52,641 bases of DNA from an uncultured Acidobacteriota bacterium. GTDB taxonomy: Bacteria > Acidobacteriota > CAIWXX01. Under the pieces are notes generated by a model. That model saw only the letters and a list, made by a program, of their open reading frames with translations. It was not told the origin of the DNA and ran no database searches. Each line of letters begins with the position of its first letter. The first letter of the stretch is position 1. Of the stretch, positions 1-8,611 are shown piece by piece. The position numbers were made by a program, and so were the translations under genes. The stretch spans positions 1 through 52,641 of the forward strand of contig CAIWXX010000045.1 of assembly GCA_903916735.1 (NCBI GenBank), read 5' to 3'.

Positions 1-2267
1 AACAGAATGGATGCACCTTCCGAAAGACGAGCATAGTTGAGGTAGGGATAGTAGATCTGATCTGGAGCGCCACCCTCAATAGTGAGAATCGTGCCATCAG
101 CCTGGGAATAGAGGCGAGGCACTCCCTGAAGACTCCACCCGGCCCCATATGGACTATCGGTCGCGTTCACAAGAGTCAGTGGCTCTTCGATTGAACGGCT
201 CTCCTCAACGGGTGTGCCCGTGGGAGTGGAACTGACGCCAGTCGGCATACCGCCCCATCGATTCTGAATAGCATAATATCCAGGGTACCGACCAGTGACG
301 GTTGCTTTGTAGGTGTAGAGACCGGTTGGGGAAAGTTTTCCAGCCCCATTATGACCGTCCCAGTAGTATTCAAGTCTGGATGGAGCCGTTGTTGGCGCCA
401 AGTCCAAGTCCTTTCGCGCGCCGTTGATCTGGACCGAATAATGCCAGTTGATCAAGTCAGGAGAGAAATTGCCGAACGTGTTCATGACGTTGACAAGCTG
501 AAAAGGAAAGGCAGTTTCCGAACGGTATTCGAAGGAAACTCCTGGGGCACCGGCCACCCCGGGGAGACCAATAGACTTGTGGTAGCCGGAATCGAGGACC
601 GTGACACTGGATCCTGAGGAGGTCGATGGGCAGCAAAAGTTTTGCCCACAATTACCACCGGTGAAAATGTTTGTGCCTGTTCCCTCAGATGTGGCCGGAT
701 TTCCATCATGCGGGCGTCGTGGCACGTTTGGAGGGGTTGCTCCAAGGCCTCGGCTAACGGTCTCAGAAACCATCAATTTCTGGGCCGATACAATAGGTTG
801 AAGCTGCTCTTCCAGCATGGATCCGTCGGCCGAGACGACCTGGAAGTTACCCGTTGGTATCCACTTATTGACCGAGGCATCCCAATCGGCGGTTGGAATC
901 TTGAAGCCGGCTGGGAAGCTCCACTGATTCCGAACTCGGAGAGTCGTCGGCTGGGAGAGATCAGCATCAGCGGGCTCGATTACAACACAATTTAAAAACC
1001 CTATCGGGTATTCGACATTGTCGCCGGCGTCGAGCGGTCCGGGAAGAACTCGTGAATCCGGAATACGGGTCAATCGGAAATCGACGTCGCTCGTGAGAGC
1101 TCCCGACGGAATGACAAGCGACGCCTCGCCACTCGAATCCGTTACAATTCCGCCTGCTGCCCCGACGGTGGTCACCTTGGAATCAACCTGAACCAGACGT
1201 ACCTCTCCGATGTTCTCGTGTTGCCCCTCTGGAACATCGGCAGCTCGCTGCACGTCGATATACCCGGATTTCTGGAATGTAAGCCATTGCGCCCCACTTG
1301 AAGACATCTCAAGGAAGAAGGTGCCATCCGCTTTCGATGTCGCTGAATGGGCAGCACCGGGGCTCATGACGGTGACGTCGGCAAGAGGTGCGCCGGTTGA
1401 GTCGGCGACAGTGCCGAGAACAGATGTCTTTTGAATCTCTACGGGTGGTGCGATTATCGTAAAGTTTTCAGAGGCGCTTCCGCTATTCCCGGCCAGATCC
1501 TTCACACGCGCGGCAATTGTATGCGAGCCCTCAGAGAGGCCATCCAAAGAGCCGTGGGCTCCTGTGGAATCGATTGTAAGACCAGTCACAGCGCTGCCAT
1601 CGAGAGTCACCGAGCCGCTCGCTGCGTCAATGCCGCTGCCGGCATCATTCCACGTAACAGAAACTGGCGCTGATGAGCCGGTGATCTCTCCTATGGGTTG
1701 GCCAATTGAAATTGTCGGCGCCGTTCGATCGATACCGACGGTGCCGGTCCGTGTATCGTGTTTCAGCAGATACACCACATTGAATTTGTAAGAGTACTGC
1801 CCTTCCGGAACTGGCTGTCCGCCCTTATTCTTGCCATCCCAAGTCCAATTGAATGTGATTGTGGCTTCGTGATCCGATACCGTCTTCACTTCGGGCTTGT
1901 GCAGCCGACATGGAATCGTTTTGATTTCCATCCAGGAGCGAATCAGGTGGCCGCCGGAATCGGTGATTCTTAATTCGCCCATCACGATGAAGAGGGGGAT
2001 ATATTTATTTTTACAAAGAACTTCGCCGGTAAACGCGGTCGAGCCGGCTGTCAATGCGGGGGACCATTCGCTCTTCGTGATCTCGATAGAATACAAGTCC
2101 TCCGGCCGGATCCGTTCCTTCTTCTCCGGCGGTGGCGGCACGGCAATCCGTGCCTGCTGATTCATTAAATGCTGCCCGCCAATGTAGCAGCCGATGAGTA
2201 CACTGACTGCAAGAAGAACAGCACCGAGTTTCCCTGCGAAATTCAGACGACGAAACTTCTCAACCAT
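1..2267 (-). CDS. N-terminal part of a giant YD-repeat (RHS-like) surface protein, cut by window edge
   Basis: An open frame runs from an ATG at 2267 to the left edge without a stop (755 whole codons), preceded by a strong ribosome site (GGAGG, 5 nt before the ATG). Residues 11-27 are hydrophobic and end in LIGC, a good lipobox with Cys27, so the protein is probably a lipoprotein or N-terminally anchored. In order one sees an FlgD-like segment (about 55-175, with WDGKNKGG), an Ig-like segment beginning DRTAPTISI (about 180-270), a carboxypeptidase-regulatory-like fold (about 275-350), a segment resembling ZU5 (GGIVTDSSGEASLVIPSGAL), and a second FlgD-like unit (YYWDGHNGAGKLSPTGLYTY). The last residues (SPYGAGWSLQGVPRLYSQADG) match the lead-in that precedes YD repeats in large RHS/teneurin-like proteins. 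The YD repeats and any toxin tip would lie outside the window. It is last in an operon with a secretin, suggesting that the secretin may export or display it (inference). Confidence 0.8.
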   Translation of the reverse strand, partial: MVEKFRRLNFAGKLGAVLLAVSVLIGCYIGGQHLMNQQARIAVPPPPEKKERIRPEDLYSIEITKSEWSPALTAGSTAFTGEVLCKNKYIPLFIVMGELRITDSGGHLIRSWMEIKTIPCRLHKPEVKTVSDHEATITFNWTWDGKNKGGQPVPEGQYSYKFNVVYLLKHDTRTGTVGIDRTAPTISIGQPIGEITGSSAPVSVTWNDAGSGIDAASGSVTLDGSAVTGLTIDSTGAHGSLDGLSEGSHTIAARVKDLAGNSGSASENFTIIAPPVEIQKTSVLGTVADSTGAPLADVTVMSPGAAHSATSKADGTFFLEMSSSGAQWLTFQKSGYIDVQRAADVPEGQHENIGEVRLVQVDSKVTTVGAAGGIVTDSSGEASLVIPSGALTSDVDFRLTRIPDSRVLPGPLDAGDNVEYPIGFLNCVVIEPADADLSQPTTLRVRNQWSFPAGFKIPTADWDASVNKWIPTGNFQVVSADGSMLEEQLQPIVSAQKLMVSETVSRGLGATPPNVPRRPHDGNPATSEGTGTNIFTGGNCGQNFCCPSTSSGSSVTVLDSGYHKSIGLPGVAGAPGVSFEYRSETAFPFQLVNVMNTFGNFSPDLINWHYSVQINGARKDLDLAPTTAPSRLEYYWDGHNGAGKLSPTGLYTYKATVTGRYPGYYAIQNRWGGMPTGVSSTPTGTPVEESRSIEEPLTLVNATDSPYGAGWSLQGVPRLYSQADGTILTIEGGAPDQIYYPYLNYARLSEGASIL

Positions 2268-2331
2268 CGTTTCCTCCGGATGTGATAATAGCTGTGAGCC
2301 GATAGCCGGCTTTTTTGCCAATTCCTCTGGC

Positions 2332-4578
2332 TCATATGGAATCGTTCTCCCCGCTGACTCGGATGGTCGCGGGAATAAACGAGATATTCACAGGATTTTG
2401 TTTGGAGTCGAAAGCATGCGAGTTGTCGATAGCCAATTGCACCGTGCCCGGTTTCTTCCCTGTGAAAACCACGGTGCAGATTTCCCCATCGAAATTACCT
2501 TGAGCGTCGAACCGGATCGAGATGCGCCCCGGGGCTGCTTCGCTCTTAAAACCGGCTCCGGTTGTCGTTCCAGGCGTCACTTTCACAACCGTCAGCAGCG
2601 AATCATCATAGACAAAATCAAATGACGTATTCGCCAACTTCGCGGCTGTCTGAGCCGTGAGCATCATCGCAAACTGGGCGCCCGGCGGCACGATGACATC
2701 CATCGGCTCGATGCCGATGATGCAGGAGGGCGCTCCCACAGGCTGCGTGTCAGACAGTGCCGGGGCTGTCTCTGCAGCAGGACCTTCTGGAAGAGGCTGC
2801 AACTCCTCTTCCTCGTGGCCTTCAGCCGGGGAAATCGTCGCTTCCCTGCTTGTTTCCGTCCCGCTAACTTGCGTTTTGACCTTCTCCGCAAACGGAGGCG
2901 GTTCATCCGAAATCTGTAGCCGACGCTCCGTACCCATCCATACGGACTTACGCTCCTCTTCGCCGATCTCGGCCATGCACACGATGTGCGGAGTCAGAGT
3001 CATGACGATATCAGTCTGCGTCCCCGAATCCTGATTCGATGAGAGCAGATGGCCGAGGATCGGCAAATTCGAAATGCCGGGCAACCCGCTGCGGCTCCGG
3101 CGCTCCTCATCACGAATGAGCCCAGCGATGACGGTGGTTTCCCCGTCCTTCAGTCGGATGGTCGAAGAGAGGGAACGGTTGCCGAGGGTTGGAGGCTGGA
3201 CGGTCGTGCCTTCGCGAATTACAGAAGAGACTTCAAATTTCACGGACAGGGTCACTTCGTCGTTTAAATGCACATCGGGCGTGATTTCAATATTCAGTCC
3301 GATATCGGTCATCTGGAAAGATGTGATCGGTTGGTTGTTGACGCTTCCTCCGGAAACCGGAACGAAGGTCGTTACCGGAATCGGAATTTTTTCTCCGATC
3401 TTCACGGATGCTACCTTGCCATCAACTGATCGGATCTGCGGGCGTGCGATCAAATGTGTCCGCGTGTCGGTGCGGAGCAACCGAAAGACGACGCTGGGGA
3501 TGCTGAAAATCACATCGCTTATATCGATGTGCCCTATCATGTGGCCGCGTATGAGTGTACTCGAAGGGAATGTCGTTGTTGGCTCCAGCGCTATAGCACC
3601 ACCAGCGGCATAAGAACTGAAATCAAGGCCATACTGGCGCAGCCGGTCGCGATTGAATTCGAGTATCTCCATGTCGACGACAACCTCGGCGCGCCGCATG
3701 TCCTCTTTCTCGACCATGCGCCGTGCGAATTCGACCTTCATGGGGCTGTCCTTGACCGTGATCGCCCGAAGTTCCGGATGGATGATGATCCGCTTGAGAT
3801 CGATCATCGACTTCAAGTTGTTCGCGACGGCTCCGGGATCGGAGTTATGGAGATAAAAGGTCTTTAGTATCTGCTCCTCGTATTCCGCCCGCTTCGCTTC
3901 CGTGTCATTGGCGATGAGAATTGTGTGGCCATCGATCGGGCGGTAGAACATGTGGTGCATAAGCATGAGACGGTCGAGTGCTTCCTTGAAGGTGACTCCC
4001 TCTAAATTGATTGAGATTTTGCGCCCTTTGAAGTCTTGGTCGTAAATGAATGTCACGCCCGTCAGCTTCTCAATTGATGAGAAAACTTCCTGGATCTCCG
4101 CCTCCGACATCTTGAGCCTGACCGGCTTGCCTGCAAGCGGTACAAGTGGCGACGGGATGGGCGGCTCCTTCGGGGTCCTCTCTGCGATAGTCGCATCATG
4201 AATGCGCTTCTTGACGGCATTGCGTTTGAAAAGTGCGCGGTCATCCAGCGGGTTCTCCATGAAAGCCTCGTTGTATTCGCGATATGCGAGCTCCAGTTCG
4301 CCGCCGCGTTCCAAGGCCTCGCCTCTATCGATGCGTGCGTTGCCGTTTCTGATGAGGGCTTCGGAAAGAGATAAGCGAAATCTCGGGTCATTCGGATTCC
4401 GTGCAGCAGCCTCCTGCAAATAGCGGATTGCCTCACTGTATCGGCCGGCGTCTTCGGCGCGGATGCCCCGATTGTAGGCGCGGGTTGCTGCGCAGCCATC
4501 GAGCAGAAGCATGGATACCGCAACCCACAATAAGCAGCTCGATATCTTCAGAGCATGAGAACGCGAATTTCCGGTCAT
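2332..4578 (-). CDS. Secretin (PilQ/GspD family) lipoprotein with N-terminal TPRs and C-terminal cohesin-like domain
   Basis: This 748-residue protein should form the outer-membrane gate of a type II secretion or type IV pilus-like machine. A signal peptide ends in LLLDGC (Cys29), a slightly atypical lipobox. TPR-like helices (about 30-135) come next. An N0-type short domain (about 160-235, KLTGVTFIYDQDFKGRKISI) and an N1 domain (about 240-300, KTFYLHNSDPGAVANNLKS) follow. The secretin barrel is about 310-540 (RPQIRSVDGKVASVKIGEKI; later RLKDGETTVIAGLIRDEER and GLPGISNLPILGHLL). After a low-complexity Glu/Pro linker, residues about 613-748 form a cohesin-like beta domain (IGIEPMDVIVPPGAQFAM; FDFVYDDSLLTVVKV). 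The start overlaps the end of the PilP-like gene by 4 nt (ATGA), indicating translational coupling. Secretins with a cohesin tail are known from several environmental phyla. The substrate is not shown by the sequence; the downstream YD-repeat protein is the obvious candidate. Confidence 0.92.
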   Translation of the reverse strand: MTGNSRSHALKISSCLLWVAVSMLLLDGCAATRAYNRGIRAEDAGRYSEAIRYLQEAAARNPNDPRFRLSLSEALIRNGNARIDRGEALERGGELELAYREYNEAFMENPLDDRALFKRNAVKKRIHDATIAERTPKEPPIPSPLVPLAGKPVRLKMSEAEIQEVFSSIEKLTGVTFIYDQDFKGRKISINLEGVTFKEALDRLMLMHHMFYRPIDGHTILIANDTEAKRAEYEEQILKTFYLHNSDPGAVANNLKSMIDLKRIIIHPELRAITVKDSPMKVEFARRMVEKEDMRRAEVVVDMEILEFNRDRLRQYGLDFSSYAAGGAIALEPTTTFPSSTLIRGHMIGHIDISDVIFSIPSVVFRLLRTDTRTHLIARPQIRSVDGKVASVKIGEKIPIPVTTFVPVSGGSVNNQPITSFQMTDIGLNIEITPDVHLNDEVTLSVKFEVSSVIREGTTVQPPTLGNRSLSSTIRLKDGETTVIAGLIRDEERRSRSGLPGISNLPILGHLLSSNQDSGTQTDIVMTLTPHIVCMAEIGEEERKSVWMGTERRLQISDEPPPFAEKVKTQVSGTETSREATISPAEGHEEEELQPLPEGPAAETAPALSDTQPVGAPSCIIGIEPMDVIVPPGAQFAMMLTAQTAAKLANTSFDFVYDDSLLTVVKVTPGTTTGAGFKSEAAPGRISIRFDAQGNFDGEICTVVFTGKKPGTVQLAIDNSHAFDSKQNPVNISFIPATIRVSGENDSI

Positions 4579-5135
4579 TTTTTCACCAGAGTGATCGTCG
4601 CCGTGTTGCCGAAGGAATGGTCTTGCAGCAATACTGAATCGGGGCCAATCTTGGCAACGATGTACCTTTCTTCGAGGAGGCCGCCTTCCCTGAGCGGCGT
4701 AACTTCGTTTTTAAGGCTGAAAAGAGCGAACAATGCTCCTCCCTTCTGATCCACTGTGCCGATGAATCGGCTCTGTGGCTTGATCTCGGGAGGAGGCGGT
4801 GGTGGTGGTGGTGGTGGTGAAAGAGCAATTGGCGCGGGAGGAAGATCTGCAAACACAAACGGATTGCGCAGAGGCTTGGCTTCCGAAGGCGAGTCATGGT
4901 TGCGCATTTCCGGCTTATGAATTGATTGCACCGTAACGAATGCCGCCTTTTTTATGGCGGCTTGCTGGGCATGAACCGTTCGTGTCGATGCAGAGGGTAT
5001 ATTGGTGGGCGGCGTATTCGCGTACCAGGAAAGAATCACGGCACCTGCGAGGCAAGTGAGGAGAATGCCCGTTCGAATCGTCCCACCTGATGTGGATGCG
5101 GATCGAAATGAATCCAATGGCCTCCGTCTTAACAT
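4575..5135 (-). CDS. PilP/GspC-like inner-membrane secretin partner
   Basis: A 186-residue bitopic protein with one transmembrane segment (about 22-40, GILLTCLAGAVILSWYA), a periplasmic linker with a ten-proline run (about 108-120) and a small C-terminal beta domain (about 121-186, SRFIGTVDQKGGALFALFSL) ending VTPLREGGLLEERYIVAKIG. That layout (TM, Pro-rich linker, HR-type domain with FIG and LREGG) is typical of PilP of type IV pili and GspC of type II secretion, which bind the N0 domain of the secretin. The next gene is indeed a secretin and overlaps it by 4 nt. The start codon directly follows the stop of the PKD lipoprotein gene (TGAATG), so the three genes are tightly coupled. No pilM, pilN, pilO, ATPase or pilin gene is present within the window, so the machine must be completed elsewhere or be reduced. 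Confidence 0.8.
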   Translation of the reverse strand: MLRRRPLDSFRSASTSGGTIRTGILLTCLAGAVILSWYANTPPTNIPSASTRTVHAQQAAIKKAAFVTVQSIHKPEMRNHDSPSEAKPLRNPFVFADLPPAPIALSPPPPPPPPPPEIKPQSRFIGTVDQKGGALFALFSLKNEVTPLREGGLLEERYIVAKIGPDSVLLQDHSFGNTATITLVKK

Positions 5136-6383
5136 TCAGCGTTTCCTGCTTTGTGCGGAGGCCTTCGCTGCCAAGGTCACTGGTTTCGTGACGCAAGCCC
5201 GCAAACCACCATCATCCGTGACGCAGAGGACCACGTTGTATGTCCCTGCAGAGGCATAAGAATGTGACGGGCGCTCACCGCCGGCATCGGACCCGTCACC
5301 GAAGTTCCATTCGTATTTCACGATCCGGCCGTCCGAATCCAGAGAGAGTGTGCCATCGAAATAGACAGTTGAACTGACAATCGGCTCGGTAGGCGAAAAG
5401 GAGAAATCCGCGGTCGGCGGCGTATTCGTCGTGCTGCTCACAACTATTGAAGTGCCCAAGGAGCATGCACGGGCATGATCGTTATCCGTCACGCAAAGAA
5501 CGACGTTATATGTCCCCGGCTCGGAATAGGAATGAGACGGGCGTTCGCCGAGTGCCGTTTTTCCGTCGCCGAAGTCCCATTCGTATTTCACAATCCAGCC
5601 ATCCGGATCCGATGACAATCCGCCGTTGAAATAGATAGTGGTTTTTACCTGTGGGTCTTGCGGCGAATAGGAGAACAAAGGTACCGGCGGCTCATTTTCC
5701 GGATCGGTCTTTACGGTAATGTCCACGGTGTCTGAAACGCTGCCGGAGCGTGCGGTGACAGTGGCGTCCTCGTCGGTTGTCAGAACGTCCTTTGCAATGC
5801 CATCGCTGTCAGTTTTTATTTCATGGCCTTGTGATTTGAGTACGCCCGCGGTTGTTGTAAAAATCACTGGCGTGCCGGCCATTGGGTTTTCGTTGTCGTC
5901 GAGTACCTTCGCCCTGAGAGTAACCGACCCACCTCCAACCGGGAGCGTTGTCCGGCTTGCCGAAAGAAGCAATGAGCCGGCGGTGGCCCCGATTTGGATC
6001 TGTATCCCAGTGATGGCCACAGTCCCGGAGGTAGCGGAGATATTGGCTGTGCCTGTTTTCGAAGGCGCACGCAGGTATGTTACGGCTCGGCCATCCTGGA
6101 AAGTTGCCTTGGCTGGGTCGAGAGTCCCGATATCGGAAGAGAAATACACCTCGACGCCGTCCCAAATGGGCGCCCCAGTCGCCTTCGTGCCGATCGCCGT
6201 GATTGTTGAGATGCCCGTTTTTGAGGGGATCTGAGCTGGATTCGCCTGCAGAGTAATGTTTGCCTGATCGTTTGTAGCACTCGGCCCAGGGCTGGAAGAA
6301 CACCGTAGCATCGCAAGGCTGAACCACGCTATTACCAGAGAAAAAAGCGCAGTTGAGGCTCGCGCCTTCAATAGAATACTCAT
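5136..6383 (-). CDS. Exported lipoprotein-like protein with two Ig-like (Big_1) and two PKD domains
   Basis: First gene of the secretin operon, 415 residues from the ATG at 6383; a TTG two codons upstream is possible, and neither has a clear Shine-Dalgarno. A hydrophobic signal (about 8-26) ends in AMLRCSSS; Cys28 suggests a lipoprotein, but Arg at -1 is a poor lipobox. Residues about 42-130 and 135-225 are two invasin/Big_1-type Ig domains (the second contains LPVGGGSVTLRAKVLDDNEN). Residues about 235-317 and 324-405 are two near-identical PKD domains, each with KYEW(D/N)FGDG, ERPSHSYS/ASAGTYNVVLCVTD. The two PKD copies suggest a recent internal duplication. Such beta-sandwich strings act as spacers or adhesion modules at the cell surface or in the periplasm. 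The tight coupling to the PilP-like and secretin genes implies a structural role near the gate (inference). Confidence 0.82.
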   Translation of the reverse strand: MSILLKARASTALFSLVIAWFSLAMLRCSSSPGPSATNDQANITLQANPAQIPSKTGISTITAIGTKATGAPIWDGVEVYFSSDIGTLDPAKATFQDGRAVTYLRAPSKTGTANISATSGTVAITGIQIQIGATAGSLLLSASRTTLPVGGGSVTLRAKVLDDNENPMAGTPVIFTTTAGVLKSQGHEIKTDSDGIAKDVLTTDEDATVTARSGSVSDTVDITVKTDPENEPPVPLFSYSPQDPQVKTTIYFNGGLSSDPDGWIVKYEWDFGDGKTALGERPSHSYSEPGTYNVVLCVTDNDHARACSLGTSIVVSSTTNTPPTADFSFSPTEPIVSSTVYFDGTLSLDSDGRIVKYEWNFGDGSDAGGERPSHSYASAGTYNVVLCVTDDGGLRACVTKPVTLAAKASAQSRKR

Positions 6384-7123
6384 GATCAAAGAAATCTTAA
6401 ATTGCCGAAAAAAGGGGATTAATCAGGCATGCACTCGAATGTTTCATCTTGCCTCGTTGAATTCGATATGGGAAGTAAAAAATTGGAGGCAAAGGAATTT
6501 CATGCCCATGCCTCAAGGATCTTGCGACAATATGTTGCGGCATTCATCTTAATAGTTTCGCCAGAAAGAAAAATCTTTCCAACAAATCGAGCTAACAAAC
6601 AAAAAAATAGACCCGCGGGGCACAAACGGGCGATTTTCCGGGTTAGAGTATTATTCGCCATTTTTCTTCTGTCCCACATCAGAGGATTCCCCGGCCTACG
6701 AGCCCATCCAGCGGCATATTCTTCGGTATTTTCCAGTGATCTTAGCTGACCGAATAGGCCCTGACCCGACATTCGTGCCACCAGCCGCCAAGGAAGGGTA
6801 CCGACCAGATTGGTGTAATGATGCGCGCTAAAGACCCCGTCATCAGACCGAGTAACACCCGGCCGGAAGCAGAGTAGACTTCGGATTCTTGTGGGTATTA
6901 AAAACATACCCGCCCTTACAGAATTGATCCTGGGGCATCCTGGCGAGTCGTATTCGTTGTCTTGGCCGGCAATATTCCCGTGAAGGCTTTTCTCGCATGA
7001 TTAATTTCATGTCTTCCTGGCAAGGTTTTTGAGAATCGCGGAATCAGGTTGACTGCGCATGATAGCGTTTTTTATCGAGCGTAGGAATCGATACAAAATT
7101 ATCAATTTCCAAAACACAAGCGC
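6384..7123. other. Gene-free stretch upstream of the secretin operon
   Basis: About 740 bases without a convincing gene. The part nearest the PKD lipoprotein gene is AT-rich and should contain its minus-strand promoter, but I see no confident -35/-10 pair. A 135-codon open frame at 6500-6907 on the minus strand has no recognisable motif and odd composition; given the transposase debris immediately to the right, it is more likely decayed DNA than a gene. Confidence 0.5.
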
Positions 7124-7536
7124 GTCTTGCCAGAGGACGCGCCAACCGATTTTGTGTCGGAGCAGCTGCGAACCCTGGTCACGACAGAGGACGGTCGGGT
7201 GGACAAGCATGCATGTGAGAGTGTGCATTCTTGATCAACCTACGCGACGAGATCAAAGTGGGGAACCTCTCGGTTACCCACAGCAAGCGTTTTGGACGGT
7301 TAGACGAGTTCTTCATCCCCCAGCAGCGGTGGCGCTCAATGCAAGGTGACTTCTTTCGGCGCTCCGGCCTTCCTGCTAAGCCGAGCGCCGTTCGCGATCA
7401 TCTGCGCCAGCGGCTTAATGAAGCCGTCGATCGGTTTCTCGCCGCCACTCCCAATAACAGCTACGCCGTCGTGGATGAGCAGGGGTGGCATCACTCAGGC
7501 CGACGAACAATCCCTGCAATTTGCAGATATCTATGA
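7124..7536 (+). pseudogene. Remnant of a Tn3-family transposase
   Basis: Two out-of-register pieces read like the middle of a Tn3-type TnpA. The first, from 7124, gives VLPEDAPTDFVSEQLRTLV and then ends at a TGA after DGRVDKHACES. The second, from 7231 in another frame, gives INLRDEIKVGNLSVTHSKRF, then GRLDEFFIPQQRW, PSAVRDHLRQRLNEAVDRFL and NNSYAVVDEQGWH before reading out of frame again. Wording such as RDEIK-GNLSV-HSKRFGR-DEFFIP and VDEQGWH is what I recall from the region preceding the DDE domain of these transposases. A few more frame slips seem to carry the similarity to about 7560. Neither the catalytic DDE region nor inverted terminal repeats are visible, so the element is dead. Recognition is from memory; a protein search of the two joined pieces would confirm it. 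Confidence 0.7.
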
Positions 7537-7781
7537 GATCGGCGAGTTGGGGATCCATTGAATCAAGCGTATCATGCTGTGGCAGGGAGAAGAAGTGGTA
7601 TCTGAATGCCGGCTCAATCCGGAAAAGGCATATCGCAATGCGTCATACTATCAATCAGATGTTTGCTGCAGCCTTGAGAGCACTAACCTGGATAAAGGGC
7701 ATGTTTCGAATTGCGCCAAGAGGGGGATTGCCTGGTTCGTTCAACTGTGTGTGTGACTAATGTGCAGCGTGAGGGATGCAT

Positions 7782-8387
7782 ATGATAAAAACAAGCCTTT
7801 TTCACACCGCTCGCTACTGGATCGCACTGTGCCTGCTTCTCTGGACTCCAGGCGCGTTTTTTTACTGGTTTATCATCCATCCTCTTGCCGGCTTTTGGCG
7901 CCGGATCGGATATGGGTGGGGGTTCCTCGCCGGGTTTGGTGTCATGATCGCCACGGCCGTCATGATGGCTTTCATGCGAACGCAACTGCTTGCCATCGAG
8001 TTCGGCACGAATCCGGCAGTTATACTTGCGGGGTGCGCGGCGATCGTGATCGCGTTTGTGATTCGGCGCCGACGAGGCAAATTGCTTTCGTTTCGTACTC
8101 TGATGGGATTTCCGGAATTGGCTCCACAGAAGTATCCACCCAAGCTTCTGACCGAGGGCATCTACGGGCGTATACGGCATCCTCGCTACGCTGAAGTTTT
8201 AGTCGGCTTGCTGGGCTACGCTCTCCTCAGCAATTATCTGGCAGCCTATGCTGCAGTTCTTTTCGCCGCTGCGATGATTTCGATTTTGATCCCGATCGAG
8301 GAACGTGAGCTGCGCATTCGTTTTGGCGCGGAGTATGATGAATATTGCCGACACGTGCCGGCTCTCATTCCCAGGCTCCGCACGTAG
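7782..8387 (+). CDS. Integral-membrane methyltransferase, isoprenylcysteine carboxyl methyltransferase / PEMT-like
   Basis: A 201-residue membrane protein with four or five transmembrane segments (about 8-30, 40-62, 70-90, 140-180). The C-terminal third carries the family signature: LLTEGIYGRIRHPRYAEVLV (the G-x-Y-x-x-x-R-H-P-x-Y SAM-binding motif) and, near the end, IPIEERELRIRFGAEYDEYC (E-x-x-L-x-x-x-F-G-x-x-Y-x-x-Y). These are shared by isoprenylcysteine methyltransferases and phospholipid N-methyltransferases, so methyl transfer from SAM at the membrane is likely, but the substrate cannot be told. I chose the ATG at 7782 rather than 7776 because GAGGG (7771-7775) then sits 6 nt upstream. 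It stands alone between a transposase remnant and the kinase gene. Confidence 0.8.
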   Translation: MIKTSLFHTARYWIALCLLLWTPGAFFYWFIIHPLAGFWRRIGYGWGFLAGFGVMIATAVMMAFMRTQLLAIEFGTNPAVILAGCAAIVIAFVIRRRRGKLLSFRTLMGFPELAPQKYPPKLLTEGIYGRIRHPRYAEVLVGLLGYALLSNYLAAYAAVLFAAAMISILIPIEERELRIRFGAEYDEYCRHVPALIPRLRT

Positions 8388-8611
8388 ACCTCACCGAGAA
8401 GAACGGAGACACCGGCGACTCTCACCGGAATCCTTGACGACCGTGTTCATAGTGACGATGACGTCAGCGTTTGCAAGTGTCTTGCCGCTGGATATGGAAT
8501 AAGGACTCTCCTTGAGGGGTTTGCGGATGTCTGTTATAAAGTGGTGTTCATGATGCGGGGTGCGTTCCCGCTTGGGGGACGATCGATGCTGAGGGTCGGG
8601 AGATAAGAGAC

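Noticed and set aside
6500-6907. 135-codon minus-strand frame in the gap upstream of the secretin operon
   Set aside because: No signal peptide, motif or ribosome site, and next to transposase debris; kept only as a remark.
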